Shown here piece by piece: positions 17,821 through 27,592 of a DNA stretch of 64,000 nucleotides (the stretch's first letter is position 1; the number at the start of each line of letters is the position of its first letter). Source of the DNA: Virgibacillus oceani (GTDB taxonomy: Bacteria; Bacillota; Bacilli; Bacillales; Amphibacillaceae); contig NZ_BMFR01000005.1 in NCBI RefSeq assembly GCF_014638995.1, positions 1-64,000 of the forward strand, read 5' to 3'. Under the pieces are notes generated by a model. The model made no database searches, was not told where the DNA came from, and worked only from the letters and a program-made list of their open reading frames with translations. Position numbers and translations under genes: made by a program.

Positions 17821-19875
17821 TCAATCGTGCGAATAGTTTTTAATGACTGCGTATATTTCCTTAGCTGAAGCTGCATGAACCAAAGCATTTCGGTCTTTTT
17901 CTGTTCCGGCAAGCTTCATCAATTGCATTAATGCCTTCAAGTGCTGCTGTTTATCAACCGCCGCAATAACAATGACTACATTGATGGAATAATCCTCGGT
18001 AAAGCTGACACCTTCTTCTAATTGCAGAAGACTCATGGAAACCTCATTTACTCCCTCGTCTGGTGCGGCATGTGGAATAGCTATATGTGGTCCAATTACA
18101 ATGTACGGATCCCGGTCGTAATTATTTATCATTGCATCCACATATTCCTGCTTAATGCATCCGCTTTCAATTAATGGCTTTGAAGCCGTTTGAATTGCCT
18201 GTTCCCATGTGGCAGCCGATTGTTTTCTCGTGATCGTGTTCGGTGTTAGTAAGTCACTCAAATTTATAGCCGGACTATCTGCTGGTTGTTTTTTTACAGC
18301 AGCAGTGTCATCCCGATTAATGTAGCGGAATAACTCATTCGATAGCTCCTGTTCATTTTCAATCGCTGCATGATTTTTTACGATTGCGATCAAATCATCT
18401 ACATTTATGTCAAATGGAATATATCCGTGAAGCTCCAGCATGACCTGTTTTCGCAAGCGATGCTTCTCTTCCCGTTCCAAAAACGAATTTGCAATAAATA
18501 GCTTTTTATCCGTTTCCAGAGACATTGGTGAAAAAACAATATCATAATCAAATGTATACGTTTGAAATTCCCTTACCGATAAAGAATCAAGAAAAACAAA
18601 TTCCGGAAATAATTCTCTTAATTCACTAAACATCAATCGCGAAACAGATACACCTTTAGGACAAACTACAATTGCTTTTACCTTCTCCTGCAGGCTGTCT
18701 CCCTGCCTTGTCAGCCATCCACCGATTAGCATGGTCAGGTACGTGGTTTCACTTTCAGGAATTCTCATGCCAATTAATGCTGCCAATGGCTGCGTTGATT
18801 TTTGAACCAAATGGTGCAATGCTAAAAATTCCTTGCTCACAGAGTCCTGAACATGATTGATTTCTGTTAGATGATACTTAATCCGGTAATATGCAGGCTT
18901 CACGTGAAGCAGCAATTTATTAAGCAGCTGCTCTCTGTCTTGTAAAAAAACACACGCACTTTTTTCAAATAAACGCAGCATATCATCTAATGCCTGCAAT
19001 AAGTTCGGTATCGCTTCCTCGGTTAAATACTCCGACCAGTAGACATTTGTCGTCAGCAGGTGCAATGTAATAAATAACCGTTCCTCCATCGGTATATCAT
19101 CAAAATCATACAAGATTTCTTCTGTTGCCAAATATTCTTTTGTATCCGATAGTTCCTCATATTTAATGTAAAACGAAGTAATTTTTTGACCGTTTTTAAT
19201 TCGCTGTAAAACTAGTGTCAAAGTATATGGCATTGTTTCGATTTTCTCGTCGGTAAATTTCAAATTCAATTTGTTCTCGACTTTGGTAATCCGCTTTTTT
19301 AATTCATTAATTTCCGCTTCCTTAATACCAGCTAATCCGCGCAGCCTTCTTGCACCGTTTTTCAGTTCAAGAATTTTGTACGTTACATGAATAAGCAGCT
19401 TTCGAACTAAAAATTCTTTCCCTTCCATAACGTATCCCAATCGTCTTGAATACCGGATTGTTAAATCATAATCAGCTACATAATCCTGCGCACGCTTCAA
19501 ATCACGTAGCACTGTATTTTTACTAACATCCAGTTCACTTGTAAAATGATTTAAAGAAAGTTCTTCATTACTTAAGAGCATCATGATAATCGTATAAACT
19601 CGCTGCTTTTCCGAAAGAATTTCTAACTCTGCCGGTTCACCAGTATGGTCGTTATTCATTTTCGTAAAAATAGTCTCGTCAATAATAAACTGACCTTGGC
19701 GTGTTCTTTCGATTGCCGGAAGATTCTTGCTGATCAGCCAATCGTTTATTTTATCGAAGCTGTAACCAAGCTTTCTTCTGGTCAAGTCATACTTTTTCTC
19801 AATATCCTTGCTCGTAATACCCGGATTCATCATAAGTTCTTCTAAAATTTTATTGCTTCTGGCATCAAGATTCAT
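17821..19875 (-). CDS. PRD-containing PTS regulator of the gat operon
   Basis: 684-aa transcription regulator of the BglG/MtlR class. Order seen: two N-terminal helix-turn-helix segments (about 1-60 and 90-125, SELDVSKNTVLRDLKR), two PRD domains with conserved His, a GatB-like IIB domain (VVCPKGVSVSRLM, Cys) and a C-terminal IIA domain (IAIPHAAPDEG, His). PTS phosphorylation of these residues sets activity. Start ATG 19875 has GAGGGG upstream; the frame runs open to 19980 without a ribosome site. First gene of the gat operon, with a cre-like site in its promoter region. Confidence 0.9.
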   Translation of the reverse strand: MNLDARSNKILEELMMNPGITSKDIEKKYDLTRRKLGYSFDKINDWLISKNLPAIERTRQGQFIIDETIFTKMNNDHTGEPAELEILSEKQRVYTIIMMLLSNEELSLNHFTSELDVSKNTVLRDLKRAQDYVADYDLTIRYSRRLGYVMEGKEFLVRKLLIHVTYKILELKNGARRLRGLAGIKEAEINELKKRITKVENKLNLKFTDEKIETMPYTLTLVLQRIKNGQKITSFYIKYEELSDTKEYLATEEILYDFDDIPMEERLFITLHLLTTNVYWSEYLTEEAIPNLLQALDDMLRLFEKSACVFLQDREQLLNKLLLHVKPAYYRIKYHLTEINHVQDSVSKEFLALHHLVQKSTQPLAALIGMRIPESETTYLTMLIGGWLTRQGDSLQEKVKAIVVCPKGVSVSRLMFSELRELFPEFVFLDSLSVREFQTYTFDYDIVFSPMSLETDKKLFIANSFLEREEKHRLRKQVMLELHGYIPFDINVDDLIAIVKNHAAIENEQELSNELFRYINRDDTAAVKKQPADSPAINLSDLLTPNTITRKQSAATWEQAIQTASKPLIESGCIKQEYVDAMINNYDRDPYIVIGPHIAIPHAAPDEGVNEVSMSLLQLEEGVSFTEDYSINVVIVIAAVDKQQHLKALMQLMKLAGTEKDRNALVHAASAKEIYAVIKNYSHD

Positions 19876-19921
19876 GATAACCCCTCTTTCACTATTTATT
19901 GTATCACCGCAATTTAGATAA

Positions 19922-19936
19922 ATGGATGCGTTTTCA
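19922..19936. promoter_or_regulatory. Candidate cre (CcpA) site upstream of gat operon
   Basis: ATGGATGCGTTTTCA matches the cre consensus WTGNAARCGNWWWCA at 14 of 15 positions, 47 nt upstream of the regulator start. Suggests glucose repression of galactitol use. Confidence 0.6.
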
Positions 19937-20109
19937 TCGCAATGGATTGAGTTTATTTTGTACATCATTGTGATTTGCATTCGAAAATTCTGATAACAAA
20001 AACATAAATTTTATTGGTATTGCTGAATTACATAACTATAAAATACTGTTATAAACAAAGGAATAAATGTAAAGGAAAAGGTACTAAATATTTACTAGAA
20101 GGAAAAAGA

Positions 20110-20153
20110 AAACAACGGAATCTCCAGTCTTTACTGAAGTTTCCGTTGTTTTT
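20110..20153. terminator. Hairpin AAACAACGGAA / TTCCGTTGTTT
   Basis: Stem AACAACGGAA (about 20111-20120) with TTCCGTTGTT (20141-20150) followed by a T-run on plus. It lies at the 5' end of the decayed toxin frame. Confidence 0.7.
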
Positions 20154-20278
20154 ACGATATATTAACACTGGTTCTAATGATCGCTTTTGCAACACTCGTT
20201 GTAACGATTACAGAACGAAAAAAAATAGACCTCCCTGAGTTTAGCAGCCGGGCGAGGTCTATTCCTTACTTGCGCTGA
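20138..20278 (+). pseudogene. Remnant of a holin-like type I toxin gene
   Basis: The plus strand encodes a hydrophobic peptide YDILTLVLMIAFATLVVTIT followed by ERKK, which resembles the short holin-like toxins (Hol_Tox family) of Bacilli. The frame has no start codon before the hydrophobic part, and at a run of eight A (20218-20225) it leaves the frame that would end in the family-typical KKNRPP-stop; one extra A would restore it. Both defects suggest a decayed gene. Antisense terminator-like hairpin overlaps its 3' end. Homology judged by eye only. Confidence 0.55.
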
Positions 20279-20340
20279 CCCCTCTTGAAGGGGAGCGATT
20301 TATTGCTGACCGGAGATATTGACGTATCTTCAGTATTTAT
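20218..20340 (-). ncRNA. Candidate antisense (antitoxin) RNA
   Basis: Reading on minus, a structured segment (hairpin CCCCTTCAAGAGGGG near 20280-20294) is followed by the strong stem AATAGACCTC/GAGGTCTATT (20254-20263 with 20224-20233) and eight T, a factor-independent terminator. It ends antisense to the toxin remnant's 3' end, as in txpA/RatA-type loci. It could instead be the read-through terminator of pgi, whose stop lies about 280 nt upstream on the same strand. Confidence 0.4.
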
Positions 20341-20539
20341 TTGTTTATGCTTTTTTCTTGTCTCTATGTTTATATTATAACTAGAAAAAATGGTTTGCAA
20401 ACAAAAAAATATGTGATTATTTTTGGTAGCTTGATTACACAGATCTCCTTAATCATGGCAGAATACAAACCTACTTCAAAACAATATACTCCATACATTA
20501 ATTTTAAAAATGCTATGATCTACATACTTATCAACTTCC

Positions 20540-21886
20540 CTACAACCGCTTCTCCAGCGCTTCCTTCTCCGCTTCAAACCCAGGCTTCCCTAAGAGCGCA
20601 AACATATTCTTCTTATATGCCTCCACCCCAGGCTGATCAAACGGATTTACTCCTAACAAATAGCCGCTCATTGCACAAGCTTTTTCAAAGAAGTAAACCA
20701 AGTAGCCGAAAGTGTACGCATCAAGTGCCGGAACTTCAACCACTAAATTAGGAACCCCGCCATCCGTATGGGCAAGTAATGTTCCCTGGTATGCTTTATC
20801 ATTTATTTCATGAATCGTTTTCCCTGCTAAATAGTTAAGCCCGTCCGAATTTTGCTTATCTTCTTCTAAAGTCATTTTCTTATTCGACGAAGTTACACGC
20901 AATACGGTTTCGAACAAATCTCTTCTTCCGTCCTGAATGTATTGTCCTAATGAATGAAGATCTGTTGTAAAGTTTGCAGAAGCTGGGAAAATACCTTTTT
21001 GATCCTTCCCTTCACTCTCACCAAACAATTGCTTCCACCACTCGGCAAAATATTGAAGCTGTGGTTCATAATTAATTAGCATTTCAATCGTTTTCCCTTT
21101 GCTGTACAGGACATTTCGAACCGCTGCATATTGATATGCTGCGTTCTTTTCCAATGCAGGTTCCGCAAAATCATTCATCGCTGCTGCTGCCCCCCGCATC
21201 ATCTCATCAACAGAAACACCACTTACTGCAATTGGCAATAAACCAACAGCAGTCAGGACAGAATAACGGCCGCCGACATCATCCGGAATTACAAACGTTT
21301 CATATCCTTCCTCATCCGCAACAGATTTTAATGCACCTTTTTCTTTATCAGTTGTCGCATATATTCGCTTACGGGCTTCCTCTTTCCCATATTTTTCTTC
21401 AAGGAAATTGCGGAAAACACGAAACGCAATTGCCGGCTCCGTCGTAGTACCGCTTTTTGAAATGATATTAATGGAAACATCTTTATTCTCAAGCACATCA
21501 AACAGTTCGCTCATATACGTTGAGCTCATATGGTGGCCAACAAAGATAACTTGCGGCACATTCCGCTGTTCTTTAGATAGCAAATTTTGAAAAGAATGAT
21601 TCAGCATTTCAATTGCAGCACGTGCACCTAAATAGGACCCTCCAATTCCAATAACAATCAGTACGTCGGAATCATTTTTAATTTTTTCAGCACTTGCCTT
21701 AATGCGGGCAAATTCCTCTTTATCGTAATTCTCCGGCAGATTAATCCATCCTAAAAAGTCATTCCCTGCACCTGTTTTATTATGTAATGCATCATGAGCA
21801 GATTGAACAAAGCTGCTAAGATTATCGATTTCTTTCTGGTTGAAAAAGCTTAGTGCTTTATCGTATGTGAATTGAATGTGTGTCAT
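20540..21886 (-). CDS. pgi: Glucose-6-phosphate isomerase
   Basis: Interconverts glucose-6-phosphate and fructose-6-phosphate in glycolysis. 448 aa, close to the Bacillus enzyme. SIS-fold motifs visible: [12 protein letters not shown] near residue 75, [14 protein letters not shown], the [12 protein letters not shown] signature, and active-site GESEGK. Start ATG 21886 with GGGAGGATC upstream, preferred to the in-frame extension to 21907. Single gene. The region 21887-22249 upstream holds its AT-rich promoter and, at 22197, the terminator of the next gene; nothing else was seen. Confidence 0.96.
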   Translation of the reverse strand: MTHIQFTYDKALSFFNQKEIDNLSSFVQSAHDALHNKTGAGNDFLGWINLPENYDKEEFARIKASAEKIKNDSDVLIVIGIGGSYLGARAAIEMLNHSFQNLLSKEQRNVPQVIFVGHHMSSTYMSELFDVLENKDVSINIISKSGTTTEPAIAFRVFRNFLEEKYGKEEARKRIYATTDKEKGALKSVADEEGYETFVIPDDVGGRYSVLTAVGLLPIAVSGVSVDEMMRGAAAAMNDFAEPALEKNAAYQYAAVRNVLYSKGKTIEMLINYEPQLQYFAEWWKQLFGESEGKDQKGIFPASANFTTDLHSLGQYIQDGRRDLFETVLRVTSSNKKMTLEEDKQNSDGLNYLAGKTIHEINDKAYQGTLLAHTDGGVPNLVVEVPALDAYTFGYLVYFFEKACAMSGYLLGVNPFDQPGVEAYKKNMFALLGKPGFEAEKEALEKRL

Positions 21887-22196
21887 TATGATCCTCCCAA
21901 TTGGCAAAATTTTTAAGTGTTATGATATTGCCTATTTTATCATTTATCAAATCCGATTGGTAATGATGAATCCAGGAAGTATGTATTCCGATAAAAAAAC
22001 ATAAGCGATGTAAAAATGGAGATAATTAATCTGACTCCCAGCCGCTACCTCGGAAACCTTAGGGAACAAGCATCATGGGTTCTTGAGAAAATCATCCGAA
22101 TATGAAAATAACCTTTCCAATTACGAAAAAACAGTAGGCTGTGTCGCTTGTTAATACAGTCATACAGCTTCAATTTAAACTTTTCCCATTATAAAA

Positions 22197-22224
22197 AGGA
22201 AGCAGACACATTCACCTGCTTCCT
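22197..22224 (-). terminator. Terminator of the lactone-PTS operon
   Basis: AGGAAGCAG (22197-22205) pairs with CTGCTTCCT (22216-22224); on minus it is followed by TTTTTATAAT. Lies 26 nt after the SIS gene stop. Confidence 0.88.
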
Positions 22225-22249
22225 GATCACCGAAATTAATATACACCAT

Positions 22250-22978
22250 TCAAAGCTTAACCCGCTTCCTATACTTTTCAATCAGCTGCTGATTATGGCC
22301 ATCTGCACCTTCTATGTTCCCGCTTAAAAATATCGGGGGATCGAAATTATTCTCCGCCATCTTCTCGATAGCCTCTGCAAAAATGGCATTCAAAATTGCG
22401 GAACCAATAACCGTAGAGCTTGGTGTAAAGCTTACTTTGACTTTTTCATGTGAAAGTAATGCATCACCAACAGGGGCATGATTATTAATCACCAAATCCA
22501 CTGCATCATATAAATGCTCGCCACTCGTATGACGGGATGGCTGACTGGAGGAATAGGCAATTGATGTAATTCCAATTACGTATGCACCTTTCTTTTTAGC
22601 AATATGTGCAGCATCCACCGGAACAGGATTTCGGCCTGACGTTGAAATCACAATCATAATATCCCCTTCACGTATGTCTTCAGCATCCATAAACGTACTG
22701 GCATAATTATTTTTCCTTTCCAGTTCTGAAGATTTTACTGCTCCTTCATGCAGCATTAAAGGTTCATGCAAAATCGGATGAATCGGAACCAAACCACCGG
22801 CACGATAATAGACTTCTTCTGTTAGAATATGCGAATGACCACATCCAAATAAATGAACGATACCACCAGCTTGAATAGCATCTGCAACTTTTTGTGCCGC
22901 CTCACACATGACAGTTTTTTCTTCCGTTTCAATACATTCTAAAAGATCGTTAATTTTTTTCAAATAGTGACTGATCAT
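22250..22978 (-). CDS. SIS-domain sugar isomerase-like protein (UPF0309)
   Basis: 242-aa cytoplasmic protein with a phosphosugar-binding SIS domain. Visible: VHLFGCGHSHILTEEV and the phosphate-binding loop ISTSGRNPVPVDAA. Proteins of this group act on phosphorylated sugars; the exact reaction is not known. Last gene of the operon that also carries an ascorbate-type PTS, a lactonase-like protein and a KDGP aldolase; only 2 nt from the aldolase stop. Possibly an amino-sugar or ketose phosphate isomerase for the same substrate. Confidence 0.8.
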   Translation of the reverse strand: MISHYLKKINDLLECIETEEKTVMCEAAQKVADAIQAGGIVHLFGCGHSHILTEEVYYRAGGLVPIHPILHEPLMLHEGAVKSSELERKNNYASTFMDAEDIREGDIMIVISTSGRNPVPVDAAHIAKKKGAYVIGITSIAYSSSQPSRHTSGEHLYDAVDLVINNHAPVGDALLSHEKVKVSFTPSSTVIGSAILNAIFAEAIEKMAENNFDPPIFLSGNIEGADGHNQQLIEKYRKRVKL

Positions 22979-22980
22979 AC

Positions 22981-23703
22981 TTAATCCTCCAATTCGTCCA
23001 GAATCTCTCGTACTTTAGTTGGTATCGTTTTTCCGGTCTGTTTGTCGATTGTAGCTCCAAAAATGTGCGGCATAAAGAACTCTATATCGATATTTTTCAC
23101 ACCTTCAACAAGATTCCTAATGTTACTAGCATTAATGCCTCCAGCTGGTTCAATACCACGGATCCCTTTTGCCCCAGCTAATCTTGTCAAATGAATCAGT
23201 TCGTCTATGTGTTCATCACCGTTCACAGGCATGATTTTTATACTTTCAATTCCGAGCGCAGCTGCCAGATCAAGAAATTCTTCAGCATTCATTACTTGTC
23301 CTGAGGTAAGCTGTATCCTTCCGACTTGTCCTGTCGGCTTTACAAGTGCGTTTACCAATTGATTTGGCACATCACTTCCGTCCAAGAACCCTTTTGTATA
23401 GGATGCTGTCTCAAATGGTTGATTTAGATGGCCCGGGTTACTGGCTAAACTGATATCTAACACCCTTTTCCAGTTAGCCGCATCTCCACCTCCACCAAGA
23501 CCAACACTTACCATCTCTGTTACAGTCTTTAGCTCTTGAACTTTCAAAGCAGCCTTATCTGGTGTGGAGAATTTATCAGAAACAATCCCTGGAACAACAT
23601 ACCCTCCACCGGCTTCCATAATCTCAGCAGCATTCCCGGCATCCTTAGCTAAGTAGTTAAACAAAAATTTATCATATAGTTTTCGCTGCATTCTGTAGTT
23701 CAC
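22981..23703 (-). CDS. KDGP aldolase-family protein (DgaF-like)
   Basis: 240 aa, similar to the KDGP_aldolase family (former DUF1341, DgaF), which splits 2-keto-3-deoxygluconate-6-phosphate-type acids to pyruvate and a phosphotriose. Visible: VSVGLGGGGD, SIKIMPVNGDEH with a candidate Schiff-base Lys, and IEPAGGINASNI. I kept the GTG start at 23703 (AAGG 7 nt upstream); the ATG four codons later has no good ribosome site. The partner DgaE-type lyase is not in the window. Confidence 0.78.
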   Translation of the reverse strand: MNYRMQRKLYDKFLFNYLAKDAGNAAEIMEAGGGYVVPGIVSDKFSTPDKAALKVQELKTVTEMVSVGLGGGGDAANWKRVLDISLASNPGHLNQPFETASYTKGFLDGSDVPNQLVNALVKPTGQVGRIQLTSGQVMNAEEFLDLAAALGIESIKIMPVNGDEHIDELIHLTRLAGAKGIRGIEPAGGINASNIRNLVEGVKNIDIEFFMPHIFGATIDKQTGKTIPTKVREILDELED

Positions 23704-23712
23704 GCCTTTACC

Positions 23713-24441
23713 TTATATTTCTGCCGTCGCATTCTTCACCATTGTTGCCATGTTATCCAATGCGATATCAATAATATATTTTCCTTTTTCTTTCGTTGCT
23801 AATTTTGCATCCCCCAAAACTGCTGTTTCCGTAAATTCTTCCCAGGGTGTTGGTGTTGCATCTGCATGCATTGGTATATCCGGAATATCGGTTATTGCCT
23901 TATCCATATCCACATGTTCAGGTGCCAAATAAAGCATATAGGATGTTTCAATTTCACAGGCATGAAAATAAGCGGCATGTGCGGAGACTGTTTCACGAAC
24001 CTCTGCAGCAGCTTTATTCATACCAGGGTAAAAGAAGTAAAATACCTGCAAGTTAGGACATGTTTCATATAATACACGTGCCGCTTCTTTTAAAGCAGTC
24101 CCATTTCCTAAATGACCATTTACCATCGCAAATGTAGTGAATCCTTGTTTGGAAAGACTTTTGCCAATATCGACAATAAAACGGATTAACGAATCATTGC
24201 TTACTGTTATGCTTCCGGGGAAATTACGCAAACTCCACACCTGTCCATATGGGAGTGTAGGCAATACAAGGCCATTAACACGTTCGGCTAGTTTTTCGGA
24301 TACACGCTCTGCCAACAAATTATCCGTACCCAATGGCAGGTGAGGACCATGTGCTTCAACAGCTCCAATTGGCAATATGGCTATTTTTGAATGACTAATT
24401 TGTTCCTTTATGTCAAAGGAATTCTGATATTGCATGTACAT
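23713..24441 (-). CDS. Creatininase-family amidohydrolase
   Basis: 242 aa, metal-dependent creatininase family, which opens cyclic amides and formamides. Metal ligands visible in GAVEAHGPHLPLGTDNLLAE (Glu, His, Asp), in NGHLGNG and in the later Glu of HACEIETSYM. Start: ATG 24441 with GGTG 8 nt upstream gives the usual family length; an ATG at 24462 overlapping the previous stop (ATGA) is possible and would add seven residues. Unusual partner for a PTS; it suggests a lactam- or lactone-like substrate. Confidence 0.82.
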   Translation of the reverse strand: MYMQYQNSFDIKEQISHSKIAILPIGAVEAHGPHLPLGTDNLLAERVSEKLAERVNGLVLPTLPYGQVWSLRNFPGSITVSNDSLIRFIVDIGKSLSKQGFTTFAMVNGHLGNGTALKEAARVLYETCPNLQVFYFFYPGMNKAAAEVRETVSAHAAYFHACEIETSYMLYLAPEHVDMDKAITDIPDIPMHADATPTPWEEFTETAVLGDAKLATKEKGKYIIDIALDNMATMVKNATAEI

Positions 24442-24458
24442 ATCCGTTTCACCATCCA

Positions 24459-25451
24459 TCATTTTTTAAAAGTAAAGCATCGAGCAGGATTTTCAATAAA
24501 AAACTTGTCAATCAGTTTTTCTCCATCAAAACCCCTGGCATTCGCATCTTCAATAAAACGCGGAACCCATTTTAATAGGATGTTCTCCAGGCCAAGTCCA
24601 TAATCATAATGCTTATAATAGGACTTCCTTGCAGTGTCCCCGCTTATTAGAATTTGGTCTTCATAGCCATTCTTTACAAGTTCCAAAATGCAGTTAATAC
24701 GCGTACTTTCGGGGGCATATTTTATTTTTGAAATTCCATCAAAACTAAGAAGTGCCCCAGTCTCTGCCATTTTTCTATGATAAAAGGGATCAGGGTTACG
24801 GTCCATATGGCCAAAACTGATATACTCCAGATTAACCCCTTCACTCTTCAAAAGTTCAACTTGTTCAAGTCCCATCGTACCTGCCTCGGTATGGGAGTGC
24901 ATAGGAGCTTTTGTTTCGTGATGGGCTCTTGCAACTGCACGCAGGGTTTTCTCTTCTAAAGGCGAAATACGGTTGTAGCCTGTTCCAAATTTCACTTGAC
25001 CGCCTCGTATTCCAGTACCCTCTAATCCCTCTTCAATTTCCTTGATAACGAAATCCGCTAATGTGTTTATAGACGTAGAATCAATCCACTCATAATACGT
25101 ATTGTAATTGCCAACAACTTCCTTAACCTTTTGCGGGAGCTTTGCATCCCAAAGAAAACTTTTATTGAATCCAGCTGTTCCAATAATGGTAACACCTGTT
25201 TCCTCTGCGATTTCTTTAACTGCAATTACATCTCGACCATAATCAACAGCAGTAGCATCAACAATCGCTTGCCCTCCCAAATTTTTAAAGTCAATTACAT
25301 CCTGCTTGGACTTCTCTTTATCATCTAGTAACAAATCATCCGCACCTTGTTCAACCCAATACGGAGGTCTGCAAACAATGTGTTCATGTGAGTACGTAAT
25401 TCCCAACTCTTCTGGATGAATATCACCATGTAATGTACGAATAAAACGCAT
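24459..25451 (-). CDS. Phosphotriesterase-family lactonase-like protein
   Basis: 330-aa amidohydrolase-fold metalloenzyme of the phosphotriesterase homology group. Visible: metal motif YSHEHIV (HxH) near residue 22, bridging Lys in GQVKFGTG, His in HSHTEAG and Asp in LISGDTARK. Related proteins from Listeria and Bacillus halodurans hydrolyse phosphorylated sugar lactones (established for that group), which fits a PTS that delivers a phosphorylated lactone. RBS AGGAG before ATG. Same-strand operon with PTS genes upstream and a creatininase-family gene overlapping downstream. Confidence 0.85.
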   Translation of the reverse strand: MRFIRTLHGDIHPEELGITYSHEHIVCRPPYWVEQGADDLLLDDKEKSKQDVIDFKNLGGQAIVDATAVDYGRDVIAVKEIAEETGVTIIGTAGFNKSFLWDAKLPQKVKEVVGNYNTYYEWIDSTSINTLADFVIKEIEEGLEGTGIRGGQVKFGTGYNRISPLEEKTLRAVARAHHETKAPMHSHTEAGTMGLEQVELLKSEGVNLEYISFGHMDRNPDPFYHRKMAETGALLSFDGISKIKYAPESTRINCILELVKNGYEDQILISGDTARKSYYKHYDYGLGLENILLKWVPRFIEDANARGFDGEKLIDKFFIENPARCFTFKK

Positions 25452-25514
25452 GCAATCACTCCTAGATTAATAATTAAAAGGGGAGATTCATTTAACCTCT
25501 CCCCTATCATTAGC

Positions 25515-26810
25515 TTAAAATAACAACTGTGCCAGAAACCGGATAATTGGTCCTAAGATAAACATATCGGAATCAGCCGCCCACATTGCTGTATCTGGAA
25601 TCGTATCCGGCAGCAATAGCTTAACGGTAATATATTGCCCCCATGCCACAACAGTAGACGTAATAAATCCGCCCATTAGAGCTCCTCGCACTCCACCAGT
25701 GACGTTTCCAAATACACCAGCAGTTGCTGAGTGGAAGAACAGCACGATCATGGTAGGAACAAATACATATCCTACTGTATTACCTAACACAACCAGCCAA
25801 AGCAATGCACCAACAAAGGATCCTAAAAACCCAAGAATAACTGCATTCGGTGCATAAGGAAATACAACTGGACTGTCTAACGCTGGTTTTGCCCCTGGTA
25901 CAATCTTTGTTGCGATTCCTTTAAACGCAGGTACGATTTCACCAATGAACATCCGTACCCCAACTAATACTACTGCAATACCTGCCGTAAAGGTAAACGA
26001 CTGGATAATTGCATAAACAATAAAGCTTTGATCACCAGCTTGGGCTAACAATTCTTTAGCACCTGGAGTATCTTTAAAGGAAATGATGATAGCCCCGATT
26101 AAAAATAATAACCCCATCGTTAATGCAGTAATAACATTGGAGTCTCTCAAAAACTCCAGCCCTTTAGGCAGTTTAATTTTTTCAGAATCATTCTCTTTAT
26201 TTCCCAGCAATTTACCAGCCAACGCACCAAGCAATGCGACAGATGCCGATGTATGTCCTAGTGCTATATTGTCATTGCCAGTAATTTTCCGCATAAATGG
26301 CTGTGTCAATGCTGGCTGTATCGTCCAATACAGCCCCATAATAATTGCTAAGAATATAACAAGCTTTCCAAATGAAACATCTCCTGCTGCCTGAACAACG
26401 ATTCCAGCAAAAATAGTTGTCGTCCAAAACATCATATGACCGGTTAAATAAATAAACTTTAATTTAGTAAACCGTGCCAGTAATACGTTAATAACAAACC
26501 CAAGTGTCATCGCTAATGTAACCGCACTGCCATATTTTGCATTAAACCCTTCCTGTCCCATAAAATCCCCTAGTGGTTCAGAGGAAAGGTTAAAAACCTC
26601 TTTCCATAACGGTTCAAAAACAGTCAACGCATTGGTGATTACACCGGAACCTGCACCAATAATTAAAAAACCGATAATTGCTTTGAACGTTCCACTAATC
26701 GTTTGGCTTGCTGTTTTTTTCTGTAATAGCAAGCCCAGCAGAACGATAAACCCGAGCAAAATGGCAGGTTGACCAAATACGTTCTTTGCAAACCAAAAAA
26801 TAATATCCAT
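25515..26810 (-). CDS. PTS ascorbate-type permease IIC
   Basis: 431-aa membrane protein of the UlaA family with about 11 hydrophobic helices. Typical features: GFIVLLGLLLQKK near the N-terminus, IIGAGSGVITNAL, and FPYAPNAVILGFLGSF in the second repeat. Transports L-ascorbate-like or other acidic sugars with phosphorylation by the IIB encoded next to it. RBS GGGGGAAG before the ATG. The real substrate is unknown because the downstream enzymes differ from the known ula pathway. Confidence 0.87.
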   Translation of the reverse strand: MDIIFWFAKNVFGQPAILLGFIVLLGLLLQKKTASQTISGTFKAIIGFLIIGAGSGVITNALTVFEPLWKEVFNLSSEPLGDFMGQEGFNAKYGSAVTLAMTLGFVINVLLARFTKLKFIYLTGHMMFWTTTIFAGIVVQAAGDVSFGKLVIFLAIIMGLYWTIQPALTQPFMRKITGNDNIALGHTSASVALLGALAGKLLGNKENDSEKIKLPKGLEFLRDSNVITALTMGLLFLIGAIIISFKDTPGAKELLAQAGDQSFIVYAIIQSFTFTAGIAVVLVGVRMFIGEIVPAFKGIATKIVPGAKPALDSPVVFPYAPNAVILGFLGSFVGALLWLVVLGNTVGYVFVPTMIVLFFHSATAGVFGNVTGGVRGALMGGFITSTVVAWGQYITVKLLLPDTIPDTAMWAADSDMFILGPIIRFLAQLLF

Positions 26811-26840
26811 TGTTCTTCCCCCTTGTTTTTACATGGTTTA

Positions 26841-27119
26841 TTAGTCTTTCACAATATTCTCGTCAATTGCTTGATTAATTTCGTCCATATCAAAGTAGTT
26901 ATTGACAATAAATACCTTTGCACTATGTCCTACCAAGCTTTCTGCTAGCTCATTACTTGTTACAATATAATCCGCCTGCATACTGGAAGCAGCTGAAACA
27001 TCAGTATGTTCAACATCAGCTTGAATTCCTTTTTCCCCAAGCACCTGCTCCACATTCATTTTTAAAATTAAACTAGTTCCTTGACCTAATCCGCAAACCG
27101 TTAAAATTTTCATCATCAT
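26841..27119 (-). CDS. PTS ascorbate-type IIB
   Basis: 92-aa phosphocarrier of the lactose/ascorbate IIB fold, active Cys in TVCGLGQGTSL. GGAG 6 nt before the ATG, which directly follows the IIA stop. Transfers phosphate from the IIA at 27120 to the sugar at the IIC. Confidence 0.88.
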   Translation of the reverse strand: MMMKILTVCGLGQGTSLILKMNVEQVLGEKGIQADVEHTDVSAASSMQADYIVTSNELAESLVGHSAKVFIVNNYFDMDEINQAIDENIVKD

Positions 27120-27560
27120 TTATCTCTCCATTTCTAAAATTTGTTCTATTGATGCATAGTCTCTTGCATTCGTTAGTTTCTCCACATTTTTAGGATTATT
27201 TAATAACGAGGTTAATTTCTTCAATAATGTTAAATGTTCATCACTTGACGATGCTCCTAATCCGAATACAAGCTGGACCGGATCGTTGGATGTGTGCCCA
27301 AATGCAATTGGCTTTTTTAATTGAACAAAGGAAACGGATGCCTCCTTTACGCCATCCTCTGGCCTCGCATGCGGAATTGCAATCTGTGGTGCAAGTACAA
27401 AGTATGGTCCGTTTTCGTTATAGGCATTAACCATTGCCTTAATATATGAATCTTCTACAAGCCCTTCCTTTAAAAGCAGTTTTCCTGCTTCTTCAATTGC
27501 TTCTCTTGCATTACTAGCTTCAACACCTACTGCTACTAATTTTTCATCTAAGAATTTCAT
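27120..27560 (-). CDS. PTS fructose/mannitol-type IIA
   Basis: 146-aa IIA protein. Phospho-accepting His in the motif IAIPHARPEDGV. Receives phosphate from HPr. Located between the regulator (32 nt) and IIB (no gap), same strand. RBS AGGTG at about 10 nt. Confidence 0.88.
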   Translation of the reverse strand: MKFLDEKLVAVGVEASNAREAIEEAGKLLLKEGLVEDSYIKAMVNAYNENGPYFVLAPQIAIPHARPEDGVKEASVSFVQLKKPIAFGHTSNDPVQLVFGLGASSSDEHLTLLKKLTSLLNNPKNVEKLTNARDYASIEQILEMER

Positions 27561-27592
27561 AAATCACACACACCTGCCCTTTTGTACGTAAG

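Noticed and set aside
20014..20238. 74-aa plus-strand frame ending in KKNRPP
   Set aside because: Only its last codons resemble the toxin C-terminus; the rest reads through the hairpin and is not hydrophobic. Better explained as a frameshifted toxin remnant.
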